A stretch of 64,000 bases of DNA from Sulfurimonas sp. HSL3-2. GTDB lineage: Bacteria > Campylobacterota > Campylobacteria > Campylobacterales > Sulfurimonadaceae. Made by a program: the position numbers and the translations under genes. Location: contig NZ_CP147917.1 in NCBI RefSeq assembly GCF_039645965.1, positions 2,046,001-2,110,000 of the forward strand. Direction: 5' to 3'. Shown here in pieces: positions 36,162-45,676 of this stretch (the stretch's first letter is position 1; each line of letters starts with the position of its first letter). The notes beneath the pieces are model-generated. The model had not been told where the DNA came from. It saw nothing but the letters and a program-made list of their open reading frames with translations, and did not search any database.

Positions 36162-38024
36162 ATGAAAAACAATATAAAAATATCTCTAATACTGGCATCA
36201 CTTATAAGTTCGCTTTACGCGCAAAACAGCTATACGCTTGAGACGATCAACGTGACCTCCTCTTTAGGGACAAGCATCGATCAAAAAGATATAACAGACA
36301 GTGCGACGATCATCACAAAAGACGATATCCAAGAGTCAAGAGTCACTAACCTTGCAGAAGCATTAAGCAGACTCGGCAACATACCTATGGTACAAAACGG
36401 CGCAGTCGGGACGAACAGCTCGTTTTTTCTTAGAGGTATGGATTCGTCTAGGACTTTGGTCCTTATCGACGGCGTAAGATATAACGATCCGACAAACATA
36501 GGTGCTGCAGCTCAGTTCGAGCAGATCATGCTTTATAATGTCGATCAGATAGAGATCATCAAAGGTGCACAGTCAGGGGTCTGGGGCGCAGATGCGACCG
36601 CAGGTGTCATAAACATCATCACTTCAAAACCGAAAAAAGGTCTGCACGCAGCGGTCAATGCAGAATACGGCTCTTACAACAGTATAAAGACATCTCTACA
36701 GACCTCTTATGCTACGGATAAATACGACTTGACTATCGGCGGGATCCTTTATAACACCGACGGTTTTTCAGCAGTAGAACCTAAGAAAAGCGAAGCCGAC
36801 TACGGTAAAAGATATGATGAACTTGGACTGGAAAAAGATGCTTACGACAACAAGTCGCTTAATGCAAAATTGGGGATAAATCTGACGGAAAATGACAGAG
36901 TGGAAGCCGGCGTGCAGAGTATCAACTCTTTGAGCCATTCCGATTCCGGTGCAGGTATTACAGGTGATTCAAAAGTACCGCAGACTACTCTTCAAAACCG
37001 TTTTTATACTTTAGCTCTTAAACACAAAGACTCTATCAACGATCTGAAACTGCAGTACAATCTCTCTGATTTTCACAGAGACTATATAAGCAGTTCATAT
37101 ACACATTACAGATACATAGGCTCAGTCGATGAGTACAAACTTGACGATAAGATAAAATATCTGCAAAACAGTTTTGTGAGAGTCGGCGGCTCTTATCAAA
37201 AGTTTGAACAAAAAGAGATCACTGCGAACACAAATAAAAGCTTCGATGCAAAGTCGGTTTTTTTAACAAACTACAATAAATTTGAGATGCTTAGCGGTAA
37301 AAACACTATCGTTACAGAATCTGTCCGTTACGATAAATACAATAACTTTGATGATTCGTTTACCGGAAAAGTCGGTGTAAAACAGTTCATCCATAACGAT
37401 ATCTACGTGAGTGCGAACGTCGGAACAGGTTTTAATGCACCGACTCTAGGCGAACTTTACGGTCAATGGGGTGCAAATCCGGACTTAAAACCCGAAAAAT
37501 CTTTTACCAGCGATCTTACGCTCGGTAATGACACGCTTTGGGTGACGGGATTTTATAATGAGATCAAAGATCTGATCGAGTACGATATGACGACTTGGGC
37601 ATATGTACAGGCATCTGGAAAAGCAAAATTCAGAGGTATCGAACTAGGCTACAAAGACTACTTTTTCGATTCTATCGGCGTCAATGCGATGTACACATAT
37701 ATCGAAGCAAAAAACGTCAATGGTGAAGCACTGGCACGCCGTCCGAAAAATCAGATCGATGCAAGTGTGATCTACTACGTGTCCGATGATTTTGATCTGG
37801 GCATAAACGCTCAGTACATAGGTACAAGATATGATTCAGCCGATAATCAAGGTGCGCAGACAGGCGAGTACGCAATAGCCAACTTCGTCACGAATATCAA
37901 AGTAAATAACAATGTAACCTTTTATGGTAAAATTGACAACTTAACAGATGAATACTACCAGACAGTGGACGGTTATGCGACTGCAGGACGCAGCCTCTAT
38001 CTTGGTCTAAACGCTAAGTTCTAA
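36162..38024 (+). CDS. TonB-dependent outer-membrane receptor (BtuB-like)
   Basis: A 620-residue outer-membrane receptor. The signal peptide is cut after SLYA and a TonB-box-like ETINVTSS lies near the mature start. The plug domain holds VLIDGVRYNDP and IEIIKGAQSGVWGADATAGVINI, and a beta barrel ends in LNAKF with terminal Phe. The position directly before BtuF- and BtuD-like genes and near cobalamin assembly genes makes cobamide the likely substrate. Iron-siderophore transport is the alternative. AAGGAAA precedes the ATG. No cobalamin riboswitch is recognisable in the 52-base leader. Confidence 0.85.
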   Translation: MKNNIKISLILASLISSLYAQNSYTLETINVTSSLGTSIDQKDITDSATIITKDDIQESRVTNLAEALSRLGNIPMVQNGAVGTNSSFFLRGMDSSRTLVLIDGVRYNDPTNIGAAAQFEQIMLYNVDQIEIIKGAQSGVWGADATAGVINIITSKPKKGLHAAVNAEYGSYNSIKTSLQTSYATDKYDLTIGGILYNTDGFSAVEPKKSEADYGKRYDELGLEKDAYDNKSLNAKLGINLTENDRVEAGVQSINSLSHSDSGAGITGDSKVPQTTLQNRFYTLALKHKDSINDLKLQYNLSDFHRDYISSSYTHYRYIGSVDEYKLDDKIKYLQNSFVRVGGSYQKFEQKEITANTNKSFDAKSVFLTNYNKFEMLSGKNTIVTESVRYDKYNNFDDSFTGKVGVKQFIHNDIYVSANVGTGFNAPTLGELYGQWGANPDLKPEKSFTSDLTLGNDTLWVTGFYNEIKDLIEYDMTTWAYVQASGKAKFRGIELGYKDYFFDSIGVNAMYTYIEAKNVNGEALARRPKNQIDASVIYYVSDDFDLGINAQYIGTRYDSADNQGAQTGEYAIANFVTNIKVNNNVTFYGKIDNLTDEYYQTVDGYATAGRSLYLGLNAKF

Positions 38025-38034
38025 GGAAAAAAGT

Positions 38035-38853
38035 TTGAGCATAAAAACTGTTTTTATCATCTTATTTTTTGTGCTCACTTTGTGGGGCAATGAGAGGATC
38101 ATCTCTTTGAGCCCCTCCATCACGGAGATAGTCTATGCACTTGGAGGCGGGGATGAGATGGTCGCTACGAGTGATTATTCACTCTACCCCAAAGAGGCAC
38201 AGCATCTTCCTATCATCGGCGGTTACAGCCGTCCAAATCTTGAAAAGATCATCGCTTTACGACCCACCTTGGTGATCGGTCAGGACTCTAACCTGGCTAC
38301 TTTAGAAAAACTGCAAAAGTTCGGCATAAAGACATTGATGATACGACTTCAGACCATCGATGATATCAAAGACTCCATTATGACGGTTTCAAAAAATATA
38401 TCAAAACAAGAGAATGCCGCTAAGCTCGTCAAAGAGATAGACGACTCATTAAAAGATGCCAAAAAAGCAAACAAACCTCACTCGGTGATGATAGTCTACG
38501 GACTAAAAGAGGATCTAAGAGGCGGCATCTATATTGCGGGACATAATATATTTTTTGAAGATATCATAAAAGCCTGCGGCAACACAAACGCCTACACATC
38601 AGAGGTTCTCAGCCAGCCTGTCCTTAGCTATGAAAACGTCATAGCACTGAATCCGCAGCAGATAATCATCCTGCACTCGATGGCGACAGAGCCTAACGTC
38701 GATGTGAAAAAAGCACTTCATAACTGGTATGCTATCCCCACAGAAGCGTCACGAAACAAAAAAATATCGATAGTCGATGAGAGTTATCTGCATATCCCTT
38801 CTCAAAGAGTGGCACAGACGATCAAAAGACTTTGCAGGGAGATGAATGATTGA
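38035..38853 (+). CDS. Periplasmic ABC substrate-binding protein (BtuF-like)
   Basis: A 272-residue exported binding protein of the metal-chelate class (peripla_BP_2). After a signal peptide (MSIKTVFIILFFVLTLWG) it shows NERIISLSPSITEIVYALGGG, ATSDYSLYP, IGGYSRPNLEKIIALRPTLV and AGHNIFFEDIIKACG. These are the usual features of BtuF and siderophore-binding homologues. The start is TTG after AAGGAAA, 10 bases past the receptor gene. It overlaps btuD by eight bases. Confidence 0.85.
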   Translation: MSIKTVFIILFFVLTLWGNERIISLSPSITEIVYALGGGDEMVATSDYSLYPKEAQHLPIIGGYSRPNLEKIIALRPTLVIGQDSNLATLEKLQKFGIKTLMIRLQTIDDIKDSIMTVSKNISKQENAAKLVKEIDDSLKDAKKANKPHSVMIVYGLKEDLRGGIYIAGHNIFFEDIIKACGNTNAYTSEVLSQPVLSYENVIALNPQQIIILHSMATEPNVDVKKALHNWYAIPTEASRNKKISIVDESYLHIPSQRVAQTIKRLCREMND

Positions 38854-39571
38854 GATAAAGCATCTTACATGCAGATATGCTGACAAGACGATACTGCGTG
38901 ACGTAGACCTTCAGATAAACGATCACTTGACGATACTGGGTTCAAACGGTTCTGGAAAAAGTACACTCGCAAAAGCACTCTGCAATCTTATAGAGTACCA
39001 TGGCGAGATAAAGCTAAACGACAGAGATATCAAAGAACTTTCATTTGAGGAGATCGCAAAGGATATCGCTTATATACCGGCAAAACTGGAGATCTACGAC
39101 CATTATATAACCGTGCTTGAGTTTGTACTTTTGGGGCGTTTTATCTATAAAAAAAGTTTTTTTGACTATTCTAAAGAGGATCAGGATATCGCCGTAAACA
39201 ATCTGAAATTTCTCAGGATCGAACATCTAAGCGATCATCTTGTCACATCGCTAAGCTCAGGAGAGACGGCGCTTGTCCTTATAGCACAAGCACTCGCACA
39301 GGAGAGTAAGATCATTATATTTGACGAACCAAGTGCAAATCTTGACCCGCACAACTCAAAGATAATCGCAAACCATATAAAAGATCTTAAAAGATCACAT
39401 CAGATCATCCTGATCACCCATGATCTGCATCTCGCTTCTTATATAGACAGTCCTGTAGTCTTCATAAAAGAGCAGAGTACTTTCTACTTCCAAAGCGATT
39501 TTTTCATTACTGAAAATCTAAGAAGACTTTACAATGTAGATTTTGAATCTTTGGCCGTTAAATATGAGTAA
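38846..39571 (+). CDS. ABC transporter ATP-binding protein (BtuD/FecE-like)
   Basis: A 241-residue ABC ATPase. It has Walker A LGSNGSGKSTLAKALC, a Q-loop-like region, signature SSGETALVLIAQALAQ (the usual LSSGE form), Walker B IIIFDEPSANLDP and the switch His in ITHDLHLAS. It matches FecE/BtuD types for cobamide or siderophore import. Translationally coupled to the binding protein. The partner permease is encoded 1.5 kb further on, beyond an oppositely oriented gene. Confidence 0.88.
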   Translation: MIEIKHLTCRYADKTILRDVDLQINDHLTILGSNGSGKSTLAKALCNLIEYHGEIKLNDRDIKELSFEEIAKDIAYIPAKLEIYDHYITVLEFVLLGRFIYKKSFFDYSKEDQDIAVNNLKFLRIEHLSDHLVTSLSSGETALVLIAQALAQESKIIIFDEPSANLDPHNSKIIANHIKDLKRSHQIILITHDLHLASYIDSPVVFIKEQSTFYFQSDFFITENLRRLYNVDFESLAVKYE

Positions 39572-39575
39572 AGAA

Positions 39576-39607
39576 GTTCCATCTTCGACATAGATAGAAA
39601 ATGGAAC
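39576..39607. terminator. Stem-loop between convergent BtuD-like and haem-porin genes
   Basis: GTTCCAT and ATGGAAC form seven-base arms around 18 bases, just past the BtuD-like stop. There is no T run, so it is a weak candidate terminator usable from both sides. Confidence 0.4.
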
Positions 39608-39623
39608 AATCTAAACTATTTGT

Positions 39624-40937
39624 CTAAAACATAAGCCATGCACCAAGCGTCATGGTATTGTTATCAGATGCCGTACTGCCTGTTTCTCCGTTTAACTTTG
39701 TAAACATCATATCTTGTAAGACTAAGCGTATGTTCTGTATTGGTGTATAACATGCTTGTAAGATATAGGCACTTGAATCCTGGCTTGAAATATATCCCGT
39801 GCCGGATGCCTGATTGTATCCCAGAGTCACTCCATATTTTGAATCATAAGTATATGCCGCCATCGAAGAGAATACAGAAAGAGATTGGTGAAGATTAGCA
39901 CTCGTCGAGTCAATAGCATAACTACCGTGTAAAGTCTGTGTTTCCCAGGTATTTCTAGCAGTAAGGGTCAACGAATGTTTATCAGCTATATATTGATACT
40001 CACCGTCGATCGCCACATCGCTGTACTCATCAAGTTCGTTTGTACCGTCTTGTTCAATATTTATGTGTGAACCGTAGCCGCCTATCATTACGAAGTTATC
40101 TCCGAATGTATGTTGAAGAGCCACACGCAGATATGGTGCAGTACCCTTTAAAACCCCTGTACCACCTGATTGTACATCGATAGGATCGCCATTAAAAGTC
40201 AAGTTTTTCAATACATCGTCTCTGGTATGTGAGTCTTGATAGCCTCCTAGCTCAAGATAAAGAGTATCATCATAAAGTCCATACGCATTTAATCCTACGA
40301 CATTACCGCCAAGACTTTCCAAGATAGGTCCGGGAACGCCTGCAGCGATGCTCGGAGTTGCCCATGGAAAGCCCCATGCCGGTGTACTTGCATAGATATC
40401 TTGTACTGTCGGATTATTGTTAAGTGATGCTCCGTAGATCAAAGAGTTACCTAACAGTTTTGTTGTGTCGCCGTAACGGATATCTGTATTATCCGCAGCT
40501 ATTCTTCTTGTAGTCAGATCTTCGGGCAGGTCTGAAGAATCATATGTGATCTGTACAAAAGCACCTAAATTACCATAGATCTTACCACCGTAAAAGATAC
40601 TCATCTGAGGAAAATTGACTTTATTGTTTTCATTCACGCCATTAGCGCTTGCAGCCGCTGTAGCATCAGAACCGTTTTTAGTAGAACTAAAAGCCACCTG
40701 AACCATAGCGGATAAAGGAAGAGGCATCTTCGTCTCCCCTCCGCCCATTGTATAACCGGTCAATTTAAACTGACGTCCCATATCGGTTAATGCCGGAAAC
40801 TCTCCTCCGGCATGACACATCACACAACTAAGTCCTGTCTGACGGGCAAAACTTGGAACCGCGTAAGCGTTTTGTGCACCAAAGAGTGTAAATAACATCG
40901 CTACCGTCGTAGCGCTATAGAGAGATATTCGTTTCAT
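39624..40937 (-). CDS. Mono-haem cytochrome-porin fusion, Cyc2-like outer-membrane protein
   Basis: A 437-residue exported protein with a signal peptide cut after NAYA. One haem c site follows in PSFARQTGLSCVMCHAGGEF, continuing MGRQFKLTGY. About 350 residues of alternating beta-strand pattern lead to a terminal Phe (LGAWLMF). This order, a short N-terminal haem domain plus a barrel, and the FARQTG...CxxCH...FKLxGY pattern resemble Cyc2-type fused cytochrome-porins that carry electrons across the outer membrane. Iron oxidation cannot be claimed. AAAGGAG fixes the ATG at 40937. It interrupts the cobamide uptake genes on the opposite strand. Confidence 0.7.
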   Translation of the reverse strand: MKRISLYSATTVAMLFTLFGAQNAYAVPSFARQTGLSCVMCHAGGEFPALTDMGRQFKLTGYTMGGGETKMPLPLSAMVQVAFSSTKNGSDATAAASANGVNENNKVNFPQMSIFYGGKIYGNLGAFVQITYDSSDLPEDLTTRRIAADNTDIRYGDTTKLLGNSLIYGASLNNNPTVQDIYASTPAWGFPWATPSIAAGVPGPILESLGGNVVGLNAYGLYDDTLYLELGGYQDSHTRDDVLKNLTFNGDPIDVQSGGTGVLKGTAPYLRVALQHTFGDNFVMIGGYGSHINIEQDGTNELDEYSDVAIDGEYQYIADKHSLTLTARNTWETQTLHGSYAIDSTSANLHQSLSVFSSMAAYTYDSKYGVTLGYNQASGTGYISSQDSSAYILQACYTPIQNIRLVLQDMMFTKLNGETGSTASDNNTMTLGAWLMF

Positions 40938-41039
40938 AATCAGCTCCTTTATTGGCATAATAAAGTTAACTTATATTATTATGTCTTGCTTAAAGTATAC
41001 TCCTGAAATATATGAAAATCTTTATCAAATTATTTTAGG

Positions 41040-41045
41040 TAGAAT
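41040..41045 (+). promoter_or_regulatory. Candidate -10 element for the BtuC-like gene
   Basis: TAGAAT in the context AGGTAGAATAC lies 39 bases before the ATG at 41084. It gives the permease gene its own promoter after the inserted opposite-strand gene. Confidence 0.4.
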
Positions 41046-41083
41046 ACACAATCTTTTTGATGAAATAATATTACGGATGAAAT

Positions 41084-42049
41084 ATGGGTAAATGGTTAGT
41101 ATGGATATTACTGTTATTAGTTCTCGTTTTATCGCCTTTCTTTGGCAGTGCACCCATACATGTAAACGAACTATTTAACTACGACTCACTGAGCTCTAAA
41201 ATATTTTTCGAACTAAGACTTCCCCGTGAACTGTTTGCTTTTTTTGCCGGTGTCATACTCTCACTCAGCGGACTTCTGTTTCAAACTCTTTTTCGAAATC
41301 CGCTTATGACACCCTACACTTTAGGGATCTCCAGCGGAGCGGTACTGGGTGCCGGCATCGCCATCAAACTCGGGATCGCCACCATCGCTTTTGGGATAGC
41401 CGCTATCAGTCTGTTTGGCTTTATTGGCGCGATGGCGACCGTGATCCTGCTTATATGGCTGTCAAAATATTTACAGACATCGCAAAACCAGTCTATCCTT
41501 CTTTTAGGGATCGCCCTCTCGCTCTTTTTCACGTCGGCTCTGATGGTCATATTTTACCTCGGTACTTCTGTACAAAACGATATGCTTATCCGCTTTACTA
41601 TGGGTTCGCTCTCAAGTATAGGGTGGCAAAATCCTGTCATTTTTGCCGTTATAGCGACCATACTTCTGATCGCTGTCTATCTTTACAGGTTTGAACTCCA
41701 GCTTCTGAGCATCTCCGATGACAATGCAAGATCAAAGGGTGTAAACACAAAAAAAGTGACCGTCACTCTTCTTTTGATCTCATCATTTGCTATCGGGGTG
41801 ATGGTCAGTATAAGCGGCCCCATAGGGTTTGTAGGTCTTGTAGTGCCTCACACCGTGGCAAAGCTGTATCCATCCACGGTTAACAGACGCATCTTTAAAA
41901 CAGCACTTTTTGGCGGAGTATTTTTAGTGTTGTGTGATATGCTCACAAGGGTCATAAACACCCAGAGCGAGCTCCCTATAGGTGTCATCACCGCATTTAT
42001 AGGCGGACCTTTTTTCATCTACCTCATCATATCCAGGAGCAAAAAATGA
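41084..42049 (+). CDS. FecCD/BtuC-type ABC transporter permease
   Basis: A 321-residue, roughly ten-helix permease. It contains ELRLPRELFAFFAGVILSLSG, LFQTLFRNPLMTPYTLGISSGAV, SGPIGFVGLVVPH and the C-terminal ELPIGVITAFIGGPFFIYLI, the standard FecCD/BtuC family motifs. It should form the importer with the BtuF- and BtuD-like proteins encoded 1.5-3 kb upstream. Its end overlaps the cysteine-rich gene by four bases (ATGA). A TACATGTA octamer falls in codons 25-27. Confidence 0.88.
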   Translation: MGKWLVWILLLLVLVLSPFFGSAPIHVNELFNYDSLSSKIFFELRLPRELFAFFAGVILSLSGLLFQTLFRNPLMTPYTLGISSGAVLGAGIAIKLGIATIAFGIAAISLFGFIGAMATVILLIWLSKYLQTSQNQSILLLGIALSLFFTSALMVIFYLGTSVQNDMLIRFTMGSLSSIGWQNPVIFAVIATILLIAVYLYRFELQLLSISDDNARSKGVNTKKVTVTLLLISSFAIGVMVSISGPIGFVGLVVPHTVAKLYPSTVNRRIFKTALFGGVFLVLCDMLTRVINTQSELPIGVITAFIGGPFFIYLIISRSKK

Positions 42050-42471
42050 GTTATATCGACTGGTATGAAAAACATGCCGTAAAACACAAAAAGATCATAG
42101 ATAAACTGACTGCACAAGGTTATGGCAAAGAGCAGATAATCGAGTATTTTGAGTATGAGAACATGGCGAAAAACGAAAAAGAGTTCTGTCCGCTTTATGA
42201 AAGAGGCGACAAGTGCCACGATACGGACTATCTAAACTGCTACTTCTGCGCCTGCCCTCATTTTCGCTTTAAAGACGATGGAGTCGAGAAGATAGGAAGT
42301 AAGACCAAATACAGTTTCTGCTCCATCGAGTCAAAAAACGGTGCCGAAGGAGTCTACGGGGACGCGATCCATCAGGACTGTTCAAAGTGTCTTGTGCCCC
42401 ATACTAAAAAGTATGTGACCAAGAACTTCGACTTAAGCTGGAAAAAGGTGATGAGTGACTGTCAGTTATAA
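42046..42471 (+). CDS. Cysteine-rich small-domain protein linked to cobamide uptake
   Basis: A 141-residue soluble protein with nine cysteines and several histidines: FCPLYERGDKCHD, NCYFCACPHF, YSFCSIES, HQDCSKCLVPH. The spacing fits the uncharacterised cysteine-rich small domain that occurs with corrinoid genes in archaea and Campylobacterota, probably a metal-binding or iron-sulfur fold. The start overlaps the permease stop (ATGA), which ties it to import. A role in corrinoid handling after uptake is inference. It ends 12 bases before the convergent chemoreceptor gene. Confidence 0.65.
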   Translation: MSYIDWYEKHAVKHKKIIDKLTAQGYGKEQIIEYFEYENMAKNEKEFCPLYERGDKCHDTDYLNCYFCACPHFRFKDDGVEKIGSKTKYSFCSIESKNGAEGVYGDAIHQDCSKCLVPHTKKYVTKNFDLSWKKVMSDCQL

Positions 42472-42483
42472 AACTGAACTCTC

Positions 42484-44088
42484 TTATGTATGATAGATAG
42501 CGATTTGAGAACTTAGACGTTTCGCCATATCTGAAAGATGTTCCGCTTTTAAATTGATCTCATCGACACTTTTTGCATTAGAGGTAGAAAGCGAGTTTAT
42601 ATGTTCCATCTTAGAGATGATGTTTTCTATAGAGAGAACATTTTTATTTGAATCGTTTGCCAGTCTTTCAATATCTACGACCGTATTTGAAAGGATTCCG
42701 ACTGCCAGTTCAGTGTTATTATCAAGCTCAGATGACGACTCTACAAGGGCATCTATACGCTCTTTGTTCTCGTTCATCTGCTCTGTTATCTCATTGATCG
42801 ACTGCACTATGACATTGACCGTCGCATTTGTCTCTACAAGACTTTTCTGCGTTCTTTCGGCAAGCTTTCTTACCTCATCGGCAACGACTGCGAAACCGCG
42901 TCCGTGTTCACCTGCACGCGCCGCTTCTATAGCTGCATTAAGTGCAAGCAGGTTCGTCTGATCTGCAATGTCGGAAATAACGTTTAACACATCTTTTACC
43001 TGCGATGCTTCTACTGAAAGAGAGTTGAGTTTCGAATTTATCTCGACCTCTATCTCGACTGTCAATGAAAGTTGAGCGTTTGTATCTCTGAGTGATTTTT
43101 GAGCTTCCTGCAATGCGCTTCTAGCATCTATAGATCTCTCTTTGACAACTTGAGCCTCTTGAGCCGATCTTTGAATGATCTCTTTAGTTGCATTTGACTC
43201 GCTTGTAGTCTCTTGGACTATCTCAGACTCCTCTTTGACAGATTTTCCTATCTGTGAAGTCGTAGATGAAAGTTCCGATGCGACTGAAAGGTTCTGACCC
43301 GATGCCGATCTGATCTCATCAAAAGAGTTACGCAGCATAGAAACCAAAGTATTGATCTTCTGCCCCATCTCTGAGAGCTCATCTTTTCCGTTTAGTGTGA
43401 TATCGCGGCTAAAATCGCGGTTATTTGCCACTACCTCGACTATGTCGCCAAACTTTTTGATCGATGAAAGAATAGATTTTAAAAGTATAAACCCTACTAT
43501 CATACCGACGAACATGTTAAACAGACCGATGGCGACGGAAAATATTTTTGTAAAATTAACCTTTTCCATAGTCATCTTAGAGTTGTGTATCGCTACGTTT
43601 ACCTGCAGGTCTTTTAGTTTTGTCACATCGTGTATCAGTGAAACGGACTGCTTGTCAAATATCTCTAGACTCCACGCTGCATCCTCTTCGCTGATGCCGT
43701 AGTTGTCTATCATATCCTTTCCGCTTTGAAGAAAATCTTCCATATTTTTTTTGATCAGTTTGACGCCGTCCATGTTCTTTTTATCGTTCGCTTTTTTGAA
43801 CATCTCTTCAAACTTGCTCATATCTTTCATAAATGCGTTGTATGCGACTTCTGCTTCACTTATGAGATCCGGGTTTTTAGTCAGGCAGGCTTTCATGATG
43901 TACTGCTCGAACTGCGCCGTCTGATAGATCGCATCAGAGGCATAAAGAGCATATGGTACAGATTCTTCCGCCGTCAATTCGCTTAATCTATACACTTTTA
44001 TGTTGTTCGAATACACAACAAAAATATTTACGGTTATCCCAAAAAATATGACACCGAGTCCGACCATTATCTTCTGTTTTATAGTCAT
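42484..44088 (-). CDS. Methyl-accepting chemotaxis protein (paralogue A)
   Basis: A 534-residue chemoreceptor. It has a first membrane helix (residues 7-28), a helical periplasmic ligand domain (about 30-185) and a second membrane helix (about 190-210). A HAMP region and a cytoplasmic signalling hairpin follow, whose tip is [19 protein letters not shown] followed by [19 protein letters not shown]. Ligand is unknown. It has the same length and layout as the receptor at 49458-51062, and the signalling region is about 90 percent identical in DNA by eye, so the two arose by duplication. Confidence 0.93.
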   Translation of the reverse strand: MTIKQKIMVGLGVIFFGITVNIFVVYSNNIKVYRLSELTAEESVPYALYASDAIYQTAQFEQYIMKACLTKNPDLISEAEVAYNAFMKDMSKFEEMFKKANDKKNMDGVKLIKKNMEDFLQSGKDMIDNYGISEEDAAWSLEIFDKQSVSLIHDVTKLKDLQVNVAIHNSKMTMEKVNFTKIFSVAIGLFNMFVGMIVGFILLKSILSSIKKFGDIVEVVANNRDFSRDITLNGKDELSEMGQKINTLVSMLRNSFDEIRSASGQNLSVASELSSTTSQIGKSVKEESEIVQETTSESNATKEIIQRSAQEAQVVKERSIDARSALQEAQKSLRDTNAQLSLTVEIEVEINSKLNSLSVEASQVKDVLNVISDIADQTNLLALNAAIEAARAGEHGRGFAVVADEVRKLAERTQKSLVETNATVNVIVQSINEITEQMNENKERIDALVESSSELDNNTELAVGILSNTVVDIERLANDSNKNVLSIENIISKMEHINSLSTSNAKSVDEINLKAEHLSDMAKRLSSQIAIYHT

Positions 44089-44228
44089 TTTTTATATATA
44101 CCTTATTAATAACATAACTTACACTCTTACAATGCGTCCGAGATTTTACAGATATTTGATTACCGATAAATTACAAAAAGTGTCCATATATTAAGCATTT
44201 TGATAGAAAATTCACAGCATAAAAGGTA

Positions 44229-44234
44229 TATAAT
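44229..44234 (+). promoter_or_regulatory. Candidate -10 element for cobQ
   Basis: TATAAT in AGGTATATAATTT lies 60 bases before the cobQ TTG start. The rest of the 205-base gap after the chemoreceptor gene is AT-rich. It shows no cobalamin riboswitch box. Confidence 0.45.
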
Positions 44235-44293
44235 TTAAAATAATTACAGCCTGTATTGATTAACGATATTTATTTGCATAAAGGTAGATCATT

Positions 44294-45676
44294 TTGAACT
44301 CTCTCAGCGTTTTTGGTACGAGCAGCGATGCAGGAAAATCGACTATCTCGTTTGCTCTTACCTACCTTTTACATAAACGCGGTGTCAAGGTCGCACCTTT
44401 TAAGGCACAAAACGTCTCAAACAATTCCAGAGTATGTGACGACGGCGGAGAGATAGCCATACCTCAGCACTTTGCAGCCGAAGCCATCGGCATAAAGACA
44501 TCGCATTTTATGAATCCCATCCTTTTAAAATCAGGCTCCAAAAACAGCGCTCATCTTATCATCAACGGACAAGCCGTCTCGGACATCGATGTTCACGAAT
44601 ATTACAAAAATATCCACTCTTTAAGACCGCATGCAAAAAAAGCGTTTAAAAAACTTCGCAAAGAGTATGAGTGTATCGTGGCTGAAGGTGCGGGCAGTCC
44701 TGTTGAGCTCAACCTGATGGATAAAGACCTTTCAAATATCTATATCGCAAAAGAGTTCAAGACGAAGATCGTCCTTGTCGCAGATATCGAAAGAGGCGGA
44801 GTATTCGCATCCATCATAGGTGTCTATACACTTCTGCCAAAAGCGCTTAGAGAGAACATCATCGGCGTCATCATCAACAAGTTCCGCGGAGACATCACGC
44901 TCTTTGACGACGGCGTTCATATCTTAGAGGAGCGTTTTGGCATAAAGGTCTTGGGCGTGATCCCCTACAAACCTTTTAATCTCGGGTTTGAAGACAGCCA
45001 GTCCATTTTCAACTACACTCAAGACGCATCAAAGGCGATCATAAAGGTCGGTGTTATAAAACTCCCGCATATCAGTAACTTTACAGACTTCGAACCTCTT
45101 GTCGCAGATGAACAGATAGAGCTTTCCTTTCTTTCGACCCCCGCAGCAGCAGATGGATATGACGTGATAGTCCTGCCGGGAAGTAAAAGAGTCGTGGATG
45201 ATATGCTGTGGCTAAAAGAGATGGGATTTACAGACATTATAATGTCAAAGAAAAAGACTATAGTCGCTATCTGCGGCGGATATGAGATGATGTTTGAACG
45301 CATCCTCGATCCAAACGCCGTCGAATCGGATATCAAAGAGATAGACGGTTTCGGCAGACTCAAAGGCGATGTCGTCTTTAAAGAGAAAAAGAGTGTCAAG
45401 AAAGAGGAGTATGAGATCTTTGACTGCGAAGTCGAAGGGTATGAAATACACAGTGCGACTGCAAAAAAACTCTCCCAAAAACAAAAAAACCTCTACGGGA
45501 CGTTTGTCCACGGACTTTTTGACAGCGATGAATTTAGAAAAAAACTCTTCTCACAGGTAAACAAAGAGTACAAAGGGTACGACTTCAAAGAGTATAAACA
45601 AAAAGCGATCGAAGAGTTTGCTTTACATGTAGAACAAAATGTGGATATGGAGACCATCCACAAGTCGCTACTTTAA
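44294..45676 (+). CDS. cobQ: Cobyric acid synthase
   Basis: Amidates four side chains of adenosylcobyrinic a,c-diamide using glutamine and ATP. The N-terminal dethiobiotin-synthetase-like domain begins VFGTSSDAGKSTISFALTYL. It contains FKAQNVSNNSRV, EAIGIKTS.HMNP-like contacts and VAEGAGSPVELNL. The C-terminal glutaminase-like domain has the nucleophile in AICGGYEMMF and His in YGTFVHGLFD. At 460 residues it is somewhat shorter than typical CobQ/CbiP. The start is TTG after AAAGG. No other corrin-ring genes are seen, so it may serve salvage of incomplete corrinoids. The end overlaps trkH by four bases. Confidence 0.92.
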   Translation: MNSLSVFGTSSDAGKSTISFALTYLLHKRGVKVAPFKAQNVSNNSRVCDDGGEIAIPQHFAAEAIGIKTSHFMNPILLKSGSKNSAHLIINGQAVSDIDVHEYYKNIHSLRPHAKKAFKKLRKEYECIVAEGAGSPVELNLMDKDLSNIYIAKEFKTKIVLVADIERGGVFASIIGVYTLLPKALRENIIGVIINKFRGDITLFDDGVHILEERFGIKVLGVIPYKPFNLGFEDSQSIFNYTQDASKAIIKVGVIKLPHISNFTDFEPLVADEQIELSFLSTPAAADGYDVIVLPGSKRVVDDMLWLKEMGFTDIIMSKKKTIVAICGGYEMMFERILDPNAVESDIKEIDGFGRLKGDVVFKEKKSVKKEEYEIFDCEVEGYEIHSATAKKLSQKQKNLYGTFVHGLFDSDEFRKKLFSQVNKEYKGYDFKEYKQKAIEEFALHVEQNVDMETIHKSLL

